Source: Lagierella massiliensis (lineage in GTDB: Bacteria; Bacillota; Clostridia; Tissierellales; Peptoniphilaceae). Taken from it: 64,000 bases of DNA. Location: NCBI RefSeq assembly GCF_001407835.1, contig NZ_CYUO01000005.1, positions 558,001 through 622,000 on the forward strand. Reading direction: 5' to 3'. Shown one piece after another: positions 51,208 to 60,290 of the stretch. Under the pieces are notes generated by a model, which was given only the letters and a program-made list of their open reading frames with translations, was not told the DNA's origin and did no database searches. The position numbers and the translations under genes were made by a program. Numbering within the stretch: the first letter of the stretch is position 1; each line of letters begins with the position of its first letter.

Positions 51208-53526
51208 ATGAAAAGAATAATTTCATTTATAATGGCAATTACTATTTTTTTAACAACAATAACTGTAACTGTAAGCAAGGGAAATAATAAGACAATTTCA
51301 GATTCACTTTTAAATAAGATTGAAAGTGAAAAAGAACTTGATGTATTAATTACTTTTGAAGACGAAAAAAATAATGAAACTAAAGTTGATCTTTCAGGTT
51401 CTAAATCAAACCAAGTTAGCCAAAGAAAAGCTTATATTAAAGAGTTAAAGGAAAATGCAAGCCTATCTCAAAAGAAAGCTTTTGAAATTATTGAAGAAAA
51501 TAGCGATAGAGTTAAAGAGGTAGAATCTTTTTATATTACTAATTCTATAAGACTTAAAGGTGATACTTCTTTAATAAAAGAAGTTATAAAGTTAGATAAT
51601 ATTGTAGAAGTTGTTGAAAATGGAAATGTAGAACTTAAAGACTTTGACAAGGAAAATCAAAACCATGTATCAGGCGACAAAAATTGGGATTTAAAAAATA
51701 CCAATGTTTTAGATGTTAGAGATAAGTATAAACTTTTTGGTACAGATATAGTAATAGGTTTTTTGGATAGTGGAGTGGATTTAGAAGGTTCCATGTATAA
51801 AAATGATGAGATTTATGATAACTGGAGAGGTCATACAGAAGGTATATCCACATCATGGTATGATGTTTTTGGGGAATCTGAAAAACCAATATCTTCTGGT
51901 TCTGGGCATGGGACTGCAGTTGTATCATTAGCTGTAGGTAAAAATATAGGTGTTGCCCCTAAAGCGAAATGGATATCAGCGAGAGCATTTAAGGGTAAGA
52001 CAACAAATAATAGCAATATCTTGAAAGCAGCGCAATGGTTTTTAGCTCCTGGTGGAAGAGCAGAACTTGCTCCAAATATAATCAATAACTCATGGGGGAA
52101 AAATACTTTAGAAAAGTGGTTTGATCCAATGATTGACGCTTGGATAAACGCAGGTATTATACCTATTTTTGCATCTGGTAACAAGGAACAAAATAACAAA
52201 CTTGGAACAATAGACTATCCAGCTTCAAACTTAAAGACAATTTCCGTTGGGGCTGTGGACAGAAATAATAACTTAGCATATTTTTCAAAACGTGGTCCAT
52301 CACCACTTGATGATTCAAGATCAATAATAAAGCCTGAACTTGTAGCTCCTGGGGTTGATGTATATGCATCAGATTCAGAGAACACCTACTCATTGTGGAA
52401 GGGAACTTCCCTTGCAACACCAAATGTAACAGGTATAATGGCTCTAATATTGGAAGCTAATAGAAATATAGACAATGCTCAAATGAAAAATATTTTAACT
52501 TTAACAGCAAAGCCACTTACAGATAGTAAATTCCAAACCAGTCCTAACATGGGTTACGGGTATGGACTTGTGGATGCACTCAAAGCTGTAGAGTTGTCAT
52601 TGAAATACAATAAGTTTTCAGGAGAACAAAGGATAAGTGGGAAAAATAGATCTGAGACTTCATTAGAAATTGCAAATAAATTTTATGATACATCAGAATA
52701 TGTTTATGTAACTAATCAAAATTCATTTTCAGATGGTCTTAGTATGGGATCTTTAACTAAATTTGAAAATGGACCACTATTGTTAATACCTGATCATAAC
52801 TTAAGTGTAAATACTAAAGTTACTTTAAACAAACTTCAACCTAAGAAGATTATCATCATAGGCGGAGTATCAACAATTGGTAAATCTCTTGAAGAAGAAT
52901 TAAAATCATATGCTGAAGTAGAAAGGGTTTCAGGTAAAAATAGAATAGAAACGTCACTGGAGATAGCAAGAAGAACCGATATTTCAAATAAGAAAGAGGT
53001 CTTTTTGGTAAATGGATATATTGAAGCGGACTCTATAAATATAGTGTCTGTATCATCAAGAGATGGAATACCTGTAATCTTTACAGCTAAAGATTCCATA
53101 AGCTCTTCAACAAAGAATATGTTGAAGTCATATGGCATAGAAAAAGTAACAATTGTTGGAGGAGATTCCACAGTATCTTTATCAGTAGAAAATGAATTAA
53201 ATTCAATTGGGATAAAAGAAGTAAAGAGAATTAGTGGAACTGACAGATTTTTAACTGGAACTAAGGTTAACGAAAACTATTATGAAGAATATAATCCAAT
53301 ATTTTTTGCAAATGGATATAATGTAGCAGATGCACTTGCAATAGGACCTGTGCTTGGAAAATTATCTGCACCGCTGCAAATTGTTCCTCAAGATTATTTA
53401 ACCGATGGAGTAATCTCATTCTACAGTAAAAAGAATATTACCGATTTTTATATACTTGGTGGAACAAGTTCTGTTACAGTAAAAAACTTATACAATATTT
53501 TTGATATGATAACCAGTTTGGAGTAG
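51208..53526 (+). CDS. Secreted subtilisin-like protease with cell-wall-binding repeats
   Basis: 772 residues. A signal peptide (KRIISFIMAITIFLTT) is followed by a prodomain (about 30-150) and an S8 catalytic domain. The triad lies in GFLDSGVD (Asp about 188), GSGHGTAVVS (His about 233) and WKGTSLATP (Ser about 400), with oxyanion Asn in NNSWG. From about 474 on come three cell-wall-binding-2 repeats (RISGKNRSETSLEIA, RVSGKNRIETSLEIA, RISGTDRFLTGTKV), which anchor proteins to anionic wall polymers in clostridia. Likely surface-bound maturation or nutrient protease. Confidence 0.93.
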   Translation: MKRIISFIMAITIFLTTITVTVSKGNNKTISDSLLNKIESEKELDVLITFEDEKNNETKVDLSGSKSNQVSQRKAYIKELKENASLSQKKAFEIIEENSDRVKEVESFYITNSIRLKGDTSLIKEVIKLDNIVEVVENGNVELKDFDKENQNHVSGDKNWDLKNTNVLDVRDKYKLFGTDIVIGFLDSGVDLEGSMYKNDEIYDNWRGHTEGISTSWYDVFGESEKPISSGSGHGTAVVSLAVGKNIGVAPKAKWISARAFKGKTTNNSNILKAAQWFLAPGGRAELAPNIINNSWGKNTLEKWFDPMIDAWINAGIIPIFASGNKEQNNKLGTIDYPASNLKTISVGAVDRNNNLAYFSKRGPSPLDDSRSIIKPELVAPGVDVYASDSENTYSLWKGTSLATPNVTGIMALILEANRNIDNAQMKNILTLTAKPLTDSKFQTSPNMGYGYGLVDALKAVELSLKYNKFSGEQRISGKNRSETSLEIANKFYDTSEYVYVTNQNSFSDGLSMGSLTKFENGPLLLIPDHNLSVNTKVTLNKLQPKKIIIIGGVSTIGKSLEEELKSYAEVERVSGKNRIETSLEIARRTDISNKKEVFLVNGYIEADSINIVSVSSRDGIPVIFTAKDSISSSTKNMLKSYGIEKVTIVGGDSTVSLSVENELNSIGIKEVKRISGTDRFLTGTKVNENYYEEYNPIFFANGYNVADALAIGPVLGKLSAPLQIVPQDYLTDGVISFYSKKNITDFYILGGTSSVTVKNLYNIFDMITSLE

Positions 53527-53529
53527 GAA

Positions 53530-54306
53530 ATGACAAAAGAAATTTTAGGAAATGAACAATTTCACATAAAACTAAAAAAAGGGGATGTGGGAAGATATGT
53601 ACTTCTTCCCGGAGACCCTAAAAGAGCAAAGTTAATATCAAACTATTTTGACAATCCAGTAGAAGTTTCATACAACAGAGAATATGCAATCTATAATGGA
53701 TATTTAGATGAAGAACTTGTCACAGTATGCTCTACTGGAATAGGTGGACCATCTACAGCAATTGCGGTGGAAGAACTTGCAAATATTGGAGCAGACACTT
53801 TTATAAGAGTTGGAACCTGTGGGGGAATGGACTTAGATGTAGAGTCTGGAGATTTGGTTATTGCGACAGGTTCTATAAGAATGGACGGTACTTCAAGGGA
53901 GTATGCACCAATAGAATTTCCAGCTATATCAAACTTTGAAGTTTGTAGTTCAATAATAGAAGCGGCGAAGAATTTAAAATTAAAACACCATGTTGGAGTT
54001 GTTCAAAGTAAGGATTCATTTTATGGACAACATAGTCCAGAGACAAAACCAGTTTACTTTGAACTTGAAAATAAATGGAATGCATGGTTAAGACTTGGCT
54101 CTTTAGCTTCCGAAATGGAATCATCAACGCTTTTTACAGTGGCATCTTATAGAAAAGTTAAAGCAGGAGCACTCTTTCTATGTATAAACAACCAAGAAAG
54201 ACAAAAACAAGGTATGACAAATGAACTTTTTGAAGATATTGACAGAGTAATAAAAGCATCTATCGAAGCGCTAAAGATTCAAATTAGAAAAGATAAGTGT
54301 GATTAA
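53530..54306 (+). CDS. udp: Uridine phosphorylase
   Basis: 258 residues, NP-I nucleoside phosphorylase. YVLLPGDPKRAKLIS, STGIGGPS, RVGTCGG, SKDSFYGQHSPE (the pyrimidine-specific insertion) and ASEMESSTLF (ribose-binding Glu) match uridine phosphorylases. Salvages uracil and ribose 1-phosphate. It lies three bases after the protease stop, so probably read with it; its stop is inside the loop of a terminator. Confidence 0.92.
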   Translation: MTKEILGNEQFHIKLKKGDVGRYVLLPGDPKRAKLISNYFDNPVEVSYNREYAIYNGYLDEELVTVCSTGIGGPSTAIAVEELANIGADTFIRVGTCGGMDLDVESGDLVIATGSIRMDGTSREYAPIEFPAISNFEVCSSIIEAAKNLKLKHHVGVVQSKDSFYGQHSPETKPVYFELENKWNAWLRLGSLASEMESSTLFTVASYRKVKAGALFLCINNQERQKQGMTNELFEDIDRVIKASIEALKIQIRKDKCD

Positions 54307-54320
54307 GTCACACTTTTTTT
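54295..54320 (+). terminator. Terminator overlapping the udp stop
   Basis: AAGTGTGA, loop TTAAG, TCACACTT with TTTTTTT. The udp TAA lies in the loop, so the ribosome at the stop could influence folding. Confidence 0.85.
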
Positions 54321-54432
54321 ATATAATATTAAAATGAAAAGCACAGAATAAAAGCTCAATTAATATGAATTTTGTAAGAAATTTGTAATAATTTAAAATT
54401 TAATTTTATGTTAATATAATTAGAGGTGAAAT

Positions 54433-55641
54433 ATGAAAAAAGGTTTTAAATTTGTCTTTATGACAATATTGGTCATTGCTTTAATGTTAGGCTCATTCTT
54501 TTTAGGAAATAAGATTGCAATAACTTCTGGCGACAAAATTATTTTAAATAAAAATGATTTTAACATATACTCTAAGACCGATCAAATGAAGGCAGTGATA
54601 GACAAGTACTTTCTATTTGACATAGATGAAAGAAAACTTGAAGATGAAGTTTACAAAGGGCTTTTTAAAGGACTTAACGATCCATATTCCGAGTATTTAA
54701 CCAAAGAGGAGTTTAGTTCTTTTAAAGAATCTACATCAGGGGAATACAAAGGTGTAGGAATTTTTATAACCGTGACGGAGGACAATCTAATAAAAGTTGT
54801 GTCCCCAATTAAAGACTCTCCAGCTTTTAAAGCAGGTATAAAGCCTGATGATATTATCTATTCTATAAATGGAGAAGCATATCCAGGAGATAAACTTAAT
54901 GAAGCGACGGCAATAATGAAAGGAAAAGATGGAGATGATGTAAAGCTTGTAATAAAAAGAAAAAACGCAAGTGGTGCATATGATAGTATCGACGTGGATA
55001 TAAAAATTGAGAAGATTAAACTTTTAACAGTTGAATCTAAAGTTATAGATGACTTGGGTTATTTACACATATCACAATTTGGAGAGCATACTTTTGAGGA
55101 ATTTACAGAAAATTATGAAAAGTTAAAGGATCAAAATGTAAAGGGAATTATTTTAGACCTTAGAAATAATCCAGGAGGACTTAAAGATAGTTGTGTTAAG
55201 ATAGCAGATTATCTACTTCCAGAAGGACCTATAGTAAAGACTGTCGATAAAAATAAAAAAGAGGAAGTCGATATGTCAGATGCGAAGGAAGAGAATATAC
55301 CTATGGTTGTTCTGACAAACGGAGGTTCCGCATCTGCTTCAGAGATATTGACAGGAGCCATTAAAGATTATGAAAAAGCTACTATAGTTGGAGAAAATAC
55401 TTATGGAAAGGGTATTGTTCAAACAATTGCTCCAGCAAAGAGCTTTGGAATTAATGATGAAGGGGCAATAAAACTTACTGTTCAAGAGTATTTCACTCCA
55501 AAGGATAAAAAAATTCATAAAATTGGTGTTAAGCCAGATGTAGAAGTCAAATTGCCAGATGATGTAATAAATTTTGGGCCTGATTTCATAGACACAGATA
55601 CTCAATTGAAAAAAGCTATTGAAATATTACAAAAAGATTAG
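54433..55641 (+). CDS. ctpA: S41-family C-terminal processing protease (CtpA type)
   Basis: 402 residues. N-terminal membrane anchor (about 6-28), PDZ domain (about 100-185; GVGIFITVTEDNLIKVVSPI, SPAFKAGIKPDDII) and the S41 peptidase core. LDLRNNPGGL precedes the catalytic serine region GGSASASEI (about 300) and the lysine in TYGKGIVQT (about 325). C-terminal PFAMs-like tail with VKPDVEV. Extracytoplasmic protease for envelope proteins or regulators. The deacetylase gene follows after 11 bases. Confidence 0.94.
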   Translation: MKKGFKFVFMTILVIALMLGSFFLGNKIAITSGDKIILNKNDFNIYSKTDQMKAVIDKYFLFDIDERKLEDEVYKGLFKGLNDPYSEYLTKEEFSSFKESTSGEYKGVGIFITVTEDNLIKVVSPIKDSPAFKAGIKPDDIIYSINGEAYPGDKLNEATAIMKGKDGDDVKLVIKRKNASGAYDSIDVDIKIEKIKLLTVESKVIDDLGYLHISQFGEHTFEEFTENYEKLKDQNVKGIILDLRNNPGGLKDSCVKIADYLLPEGPIVKTVDKNKKEEVDMSDAKEENIPMVVLTNGGSASASEILTGAIKDYEKATIVGENTYGKGIVQTIAPAKSFGINDEGAIKLTVQEYFTPKDKKIHKIGVKPDVEVKLPDDVINFGPDFIDTDTQLKKAIEILQKD

Positions 55642-55652
55642 GAGATGATTAG

Positions 55653-56552
55653 TTGAATAAACTAAAAGGAATAATAATTGGATTGTCAATCGTACTTTTA
55701 GCTTTAGTTGTTGGAATATTTATTAAAGAGCAAAAATCTTTTTCAAAAAGAGATGCAGAGATTAAAAAGGTAGCTATTGAAAAAAAACAATCCAAGAAAG
55801 AAAAGGCAACTGAAAATAAAAAACCTTCTGAAACTGTACCAACAGAACCTAAGGTAAAAGATCCATATAAGGATGCTATATACGACGCGGGAGAAGTTAG
55901 CGACATAATAAGAAAACAAAAAGAGTATACTGGAGAAAAAGTTGTTTTTTTAACCTTTGATGATGGACCAGATACTTCATCTTCACTGAGAATTTTGCAA
56001 ATACTAAATGATAACAAAGTTCCTGGTACATTTTTCCTACAAGGTCAGTATATAAATGACAACACAAAAGATATAGTTAAGAAGATGTACGATGATGGTC
56101 ATACTGTGGCGGCACATAGCTATGGACATGACTATAGTTATCTATATCCAGGAAGAGTAGGGAACAAAGATAATATTATTTCAGATTTTGATAAAATAGA
56201 TCAAGTGGCAAAAAAATATTTAGGTAATGACTTTAATTTTGGGACATGGAGATATCCAGGTGGACATATGTCATGGAACAATTTAGAAGAAGCAGATGCA
56301 GCTTTGAAGGCAAAAGGCGTTGAGTGGGTGGATTGGAACAATATGACAGGTGATGCAGAACCTAAGTCAAGAAGACCTTCCACAGCAGAAGGAATGTTCA
56401 CTATGGTTAAGCAGTTAACAGAGGGTTCAACAACCAATATGCAAGTAATACTTATGCATGACAATGCTTCAAAAGAGCTTACTATACAGGCACTTCCTCA
56501 AATAATAGCCTACTATAAAGACTTGGGTTACAAGTTTGGAAAATTTAAATAA
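55653..56552 (+). CDS. Polysaccharide deacetylase (PgdA/NodB family)
   Basis: 299 residues. TTG start with AGGAGATGA upstream. A single N-terminal membrane helix (about 2-22), a Lys/Glu/Pro-rich linker (30-70) and a NodB domain follow: the TFDDGPD metal/catalytic motif near residue 101, the metal histidines in AAHSYGH near 154, WRYPGGHMSW and the final LMHD. Probably deacetylates N-acetylglucosamine in peptidoglycan, which in Gram-positives raises lysozyme resistance. Substrate inferred from family. Confidence 0.92.
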   Translation: MNKLKGIIIGLSIVLLALVVGIFIKEQKSFSKRDAEIKKVAIEKKQSKKEKATENKKPSETVPTEPKVKDPYKDAIYDAGEVSDIIRKQKEYTGEKVVFLTFDDGPDTSSSLRILQILNDNKVPGTFFLQGQYINDNTKDIVKKMYDDGHTVAAHSYGHDYSYLYPGRVGNKDNIISDFDKIDQVAKKYLGNDFNFGTWRYPGGHMSWNNLEEADAALKAKGVEWVDWNNMTGDAEPKSRRPSTAEGMFTMVKQLTEGSTTNMQVILMHDNASKELTIQALPQIIAYYKDLGYKFGKFK

Positions 56553-56570
56553 AATAAATAGCTAATACTA

Positions 56571-56612
56571 AACCAGCAATTGTATTTATTTTCAATTGTT
56601 GGTTTTTGTTTT
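56571..56612 (+). terminator. Terminator after the deacetylase gene
   Basis: AACCAGCAATTG pairs with CAATTGTTGGTT over a 10-base loop, followed by TTTGTTTTTT. Confidence 0.85.
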
Positions 56613-56656
56613 TTAGTAAAAAAATTTCCACAAGAATAATTTGTTAAAACTTTTTT

Positions 56657-56714
56657 ATGTGAATATTTACTCATTACACATGGCTATATGTTAGGACATG
56701 TGTAAATATTATTC
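56657..56714 (+). repeat. Imperfect palindrome upstream of nrdD
   Basis: AATATTTAC, TCATT bulge, ACACATG, 14-base loop, then CATGTGTAAATATT: two 7-bp blocks pair exactly. It lies between the deacetylase terminator and the NrdR boxes and may be an operator or an RNA hairpin. Confidence 0.6.
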
Positions 56715-56734
56715 AAAGGTAGTGCATAGTTGCA

Positions 56735-56782
56735 ACAACTATATATAGTGCTGTCTACATTTAGTGGTTGCTATATATGGAC
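56735..56782 (+). promoter_or_regulatory. Tandem NrdR boxes of the nrdDG operon
   Basis: Two copies of the 16-bp NrdR-box pattern: ACAACTATATATAGTG at 56735-56750 and GTTGCTATATATGGAC at 56767-56782, centres 32 bp apart (three helical turns). NrdR, an ATP/dATP-sensing repressor, typically binds such spaced pairs at ribonucleotide reductase promoters. The gene for NrdR is not in this window. Confidence 0.88.
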
Positions 56783-56813
56783 ATATCTTATAGAATTATA
56801 GCAGGTGATTAAA

Positions 56814-58934
56814 ATGAAAGTAAAAAAGAGAGATGGAAATTTAGTTGAGTTTGATAAAAATAAAATAGTTGTTGCGATTGAAAAGGCAATGAATTCAAGT
56901 ACAGGAGTTTTTGAAGAAGGACTTGCAGAAAAAATAGCTTCTGAAATAGAAGATTTTGCAAAGACCACTGGAAGAACTATGTCTATTTTTGATATTGAAG
57001 ACCAAGTTTATTATAAACTTCTTCAAAATAACAATCCTGCTACTGCAAGATCTTATGAAAACTATAAAGCAGTTCAAACTTATAAAAGAGAGAGAAATAC
57101 TACAGACGACAGTATTATAGGGTTACTTGAAACTGAAAATGATGAGTTGATGAAGGAGAATTCAAACAAGAATGCATACATCGCTTCAACTCAAAGAGAT
57201 TTAATTGCTGGGGAAGTTTCTAAAGATATAGCAAGAAGAAAGATTATCCCTGTAGAACTAATTCAAGCCCATGATGAAGGTGCAATACATATTCACGATA
57301 TGGATTATATTGTGCAACCTATGTTTAACTGTTGTTTAGTCAACATGAAGGATATGCTTGACAATGGAACTGTGGTTAATGGCAAGATGATTGAATCTCC
57401 AAAGTCATTTCAAGTTGCATGTAATGTAATGACCCAAATTATTGCACAGATTGCTTCAAATCAATATGGTGGTCAAAGTATTGACATCAAGTGTTTAGGA
57501 AAGTATTTAAGAAGATCTTATGAAAAGAATTTAAATCTTGCGCTTAGTGTTATGAAGGACCTTACTTTAGCTGAAAAAATGGCTGAAGAGATGACTCAAA
57601 AGGACTTAGAGTCAGGTATTCAAACTATTCAATATCAAATAAATACCCTAATGACAAGTAATGGACAAGCTCCATTCGTTACACTATTTATGCATATTGA
57701 AGACGGTAGCGAATATGAAGAAGAAGTTGCAAGAATAATTGAGGAAATTTTAAAACAAAGAATTGAAGGTATAAAAAACGAAGTTGGTGTATATGTAACA
57801 CCAGCATTCCCTAAATTGATATATGTATTGGATGAAAATAACATCCATAAGGACAGTAAGTACTACTACTTAACAGCACTTTCTATAAGATGTACTGCAA
57901 AGAGAATGTACCCTGATTACATCTCAGCTAAGAAGATGAGAGAAAACTATGAAGGAAATGTATTTTCACCAATGGGATGTAGAGCATTCCTTTCTCCGTG
58001 GAAAGATGATAAGGGAAATTACAAATTTGACGGAAGATTCAACATGGGTGTTGTTACAATAAATCTTCCACAAATTGGTATACTTGCTGAAGGTAGTGAA
58101 GAAAAATTCTTCCATATCTTAGAAAAGAGACTTGAACTTTGTAAAAAAGTCTGCATGTTAAGATATGAATTGTTACAAAGAGCAAATTCCGATTCAAGTC
58201 CAATCCACTGGCAACATGGTGCCATAGCAAGACTTGGAAAACATGAATCTATTCAGGAACTATTAATTAATGGTTATGCAACTGTAACCCTTGGCTATAT
58301 TGGAATTTACGAAGCTACTTTATTAACTAAGGGAGTAAGCCATACTGACCCTAAGGGAACAGAGTTTGCTTTAAAAGTTATGAAGAAGTTAAATGAAAAG
58401 GTAAATGAGTGGAAAAAAGAAACAGGCCTGGGCTTTGCGCTTTATGGCACACCTGCAGAGTCTCTTACTCATAGATTCAATTCCATTGATAGAAAGAGAT
58501 TTGGAGTTATAAAGGACGTTACAGATAAGGGATACTATATAAACTCATTCCATGTTGATGTTAGAGAAAAAATTGATGTGTTCTCAAAGTTTGAGTTTGA
58601 AGCACAATTCCAAGATCTATCAAGAGGAGGATGTATCTCATACGCTGAAATTCCAAATATGTCACACAACTTAGAAGCTCTTGAAACTATGGTTTCATAT
58701 ATTTATGATCACATTCAATATGCAGAGTTTAATACAAAATCTGACTACTGCCAAGTTTGTGGATATGACGGAGAAATAGTTCTTGATGAAAATAATAACT
58801 GGACCTGCCCACAATGTCATAACCAAGACACTTCAAAGATGAATGTAACAAGAAGAACTTGTGGTTACCTTGGAGAAAATTTCTGGAACGAGGGAAGGAC
58901 TAAGGAAATAAAAGAAAGGGTTCTTCACATCTAA
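56814..58934 (+). CDS. nrdD: Anaerobic ribonucleoside-triphosphate reductase
   Basis: 706 residues from the ATG at 56814 (AGGTGAT upstream; the GTG at 56805 overlaps that site). Class III glycyl-radical enzyme reducing ribonucleotides under anoxia. N-terminal ATP-cone allosteric domain (about 1-95, VKKRDGNLVEFDKNKI), then the ten-stranded barrel. A C-terminal zinc site with CQVCG (about 645) and CPQCH (about 664) and the radical loop RRTCGYLGENF (Gly about 683) follow. NrdR boxes upstream; nrdG overlaps by one base. Confidence 0.96.
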   Translation: MKVKKRDGNLVEFDKNKIVVAIEKAMNSSTGVFEEGLAEKIASEIEDFAKTTGRTMSIFDIEDQVYYKLLQNNNPATARSYENYKAVQTYKRERNTTDDSIIGLLETENDELMKENSNKNAYIASTQRDLIAGEVSKDIARRKIIPVELIQAHDEGAIHIHDMDYIVQPMFNCCLVNMKDMLDNGTVVNGKMIESPKSFQVACNVMTQIIAQIASNQYGGQSIDIKCLGKYLRRSYEKNLNLALSVMKDLTLAEKMAEEMTQKDLESGIQTIQYQINTLMTSNGQAPFVTLFMHIEDGSEYEEEVARIIEEILKQRIEGIKNEVGVYVTPAFPKLIYVLDENNIHKDSKYYYLTALSIRCTAKRMYPDYISAKKMRENYEGNVFSPMGCRAFLSPWKDDKGNYKFDGRFNMGVVTINLPQIGILAEGSEEKFFHILEKRLELCKKVCMLRYELLQRANSDSSPIHWQHGAIARLGKHESIQELLINGYATVTLGYIGIYEATLLTKGVSHTDPKGTEFALKVMKKLNEKVNEWKKETGLGFALYGTPAESLTHRFNSIDRKRFGVIKDVTDKGYYINSFHVDVREKIDVFSKFEFEAQFQDLSRGGCISYAEIPNMSHNLEALETMVSYIYDHIQYAEFNTKSDYCQVCGYDGEIVLDENNNWTCPQCHNQDTSKMNVTRRTCGYLGENFWNEGRTKEIKERVLHI

Positions 58935-59428
58935 TGAGATTTGCTCAGATTAGAGATTATGATGTGGCAAATGGGCCAGGTATAAGGACTACAATATTTG
59001 TAACAGGATGCACCATTGGATGCAAAAATTGTTTTAACCCTGAGTATCAAGACTTTGAGTTTGGAAATGTGTGGACAGATGAAGTTACGGAAAAAATTTT
59101 GAAAAATCTTTCTAAAGAAGAAGTTGAAGGTCTTACTATACTTGGAGGAGAACCGTTTGACAATGCACATGAGCTTTGTGAAAAGGTAGAATATATAAGA
59201 GCTAACACCGATAAAAACATTTGGATTTTTTCTGGATACGTCTATGAAAAACTAATTAAAGATATGGACTCTAAAAAGATTTTAGAAAACTGTGATGTAT
59301 TGGTTGATGGTCCATTTGTTGAAGATTTAAAAGATTTGAAATTAAAATTTAGGGGTTCTTCAAACCAAAGAATAATCGACTTAAAAAAAACTTTGAAATT
59401 GAATGAAGTTATAGAGATTAAAATTTAG
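58934..59428 (+). CDS. nrdG: Anaerobic ribonucleotide reductase activase (radical SAM)
   Basis: 164 residues. The radical-SAM cluster ligands are Cys26, Cys30 and Cys33 in TGCTIGCKNC, with the GGEPFD segment that binds S-adenosylmethionine. It generates the glycyl radical on NrdD. The ATG shares its first A with the nrdD stop (TAATG). Followed by two hairpins and a transposon remnant. Confidence 0.96.
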   Translation: MRFAQIRDYDVANGPGIRTTIFVTGCTIGCKNCFNPEYQDFEFGNVWTDEVTEKILKNLSKEEVEGLTILGGEPFDNAHELCEKVEYIRANTDKNIWIFSGYVYEKLIKDMDSKKILENCDVLVDGPFVEDLKDLKLKFRGSSNQRIIDLKKTLKLNEVIEIKI

Positions 59429-59446
59429 AGATGGTTTTCCATCTCT
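59429..59446 (+). terminator. Hairpin right after nrdG
   Basis: AGATGG, loop TTTT, CCATCT immediately after the nrdG stop; no clear U tract, so it may be a 3' stabiliser ahead of the next terminator. Confidence 0.5.
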
Positions 59447-59462
59447 CAGACTGTTGACAAAG

Positions 59463-59488
59463 TGGGTGCATTTGCACCTGCTTTTTTA
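59463..59488 (+). terminator. Terminator of nrdDG
   Basis: GGTGC, loop ATTT, GCACC then TGCTTTTTT. The stem is short (5 bp plus possible G-T pairs) but the U tract is good. Confidence 0.65.
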
Positions 59489-59636
59489 ATTAAGGAATTT
59501 AGTCTGTTGAGTTCGCTTGCGAACGAAATAATAAACTCCCCGCCGCTATGCGGGTAGGCGTTGTTAGGTTAAACCAAAAAAATCACCAAGTATTATAGTA
59601 GAGTTGTTCAGACCTAATATAATAAGAGGTGATTTT

Positions 59637-60092
59637 GTGCCAAATAAAACTAATTCATTATCTCACACAAAATGGATGTGCAAGTATCACATAGTCTTCA
59701 CCCCAAAGTATAGACGAAAAGTGATATTTAATCAATATAGAGAAAGTCTCATAGAAATATTCAAATTACTTTGCAAATACAAAGGAGTAGAAATAATAGA
59801 AGGGCATATGATGCCGGACCATGTACACATGTTAGTAAGTATTCCACCTAAAATATCAGTATCAAGTTTTATGGGATATTTAAAAGGAAAAAGTGCCTTG
59901 ATGATGTTTGACAGACATGCGAATTTAAAATACAAATTTGGCAATCGTCATTTTTGGGCAGAAGGATATTATGTGAGCACAGTGGGATTGAATGAAAAGA
60001 CAATAGCAAAATATATAAGAGAGCAAGAGCAACACGATATAGCACTTGATAAATTGAGTGTAAAAGAATATACAGATCCATTTGGGAAATAG
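59637..60092 (+). CDS. tnpA: IS200/IS605-family TnpA (HUH/Y1 transposase)
   Basis: 151 residues from the GTG at 59637, which follows AAGAGGTGAT; a TTG 33 bases earlier would place the ribosome site inside the gene. KYHIVFTPKYRRKVIF at the N-terminus, the HUH motif in MPDHVHMLVS, and the catalytic tyrosine helix AEGYYVSTVGLNEKTIAKYIREQ are complete, so the protein could be active. These enzymes move single-stranded DNA through peel-and-paste. It has more CGN-free local codon use than the downstream transporter. Confidence 0.93.
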   Translation: MPNKTNSLSHTKWMCKYHIVFTPKYRRKVIFNQYRESLIEIFKLLCKYKGVEIIEGHMMPDHVHMLVSIPPKISVSSFMGYLKGKSALMMFDRHANLKYKFGNRHFWAEGYYVSTVGLNEKTIAKYIREQEQHDIALDKLSVKEYTDPFGK

Positions 60093-60240
60093 AAATTAAA
60101 AATCCCTTTCAGGGATAGGCTAAAGTGGCAAAAACAGTTAGGTTTGAACAGAGTGAAAACCAGCGCCTTGAGACGCTGGTTGGTATCACTCGGGCTTATA
60201 GCCCTTGAACAAACCACCCGTTTTACGGTGGTCATGATTT
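60093..60240 (+). other. Right end of IS200/IS605 element, TnpB-type without tnpB
   Basis: No reading frame. After the tnpA stop, the sequence carries a series of hairpins ending in ACCACCCG...CGGTGGT and CATGATTT. In related elements this end forms the scaffold of the TnpB guide (omega) RNA together with the tnpB 3' end. Here it may be a relic left after tnpB loss or a right end shared with a TnpB-carrying relative elsewhere. Confidence 0.5.
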
Positions 60241-60290
60241 TACAATTTCGTCTATGCAATAAAATTGAAACAAGTGAAACAGTTACATTT

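Larger units (their letters stand above)
59530..60240 (+). mobile_element. IS200/IS605-family element, TnpA only
   Basis: A Y1 transposase gene is flanked by sub-terminal hairpins rather than inverted repeats. On the left lies CCCGC...GCGGG (59537-59553); on the right, helices AACCAGCG/CGCTGGTT (60159-60181), GGGCTTATAGCCC (60192-60204) and ACCACCCGTTTTACGGTGGT (60215-60234). The right-hand part resembles the right ends of IS605-type elements that also carry tnpB, but no tnpB is present. Exact cleavage sites cannot be fixed from one copy; ends are approximate. Confidence 0.78.
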
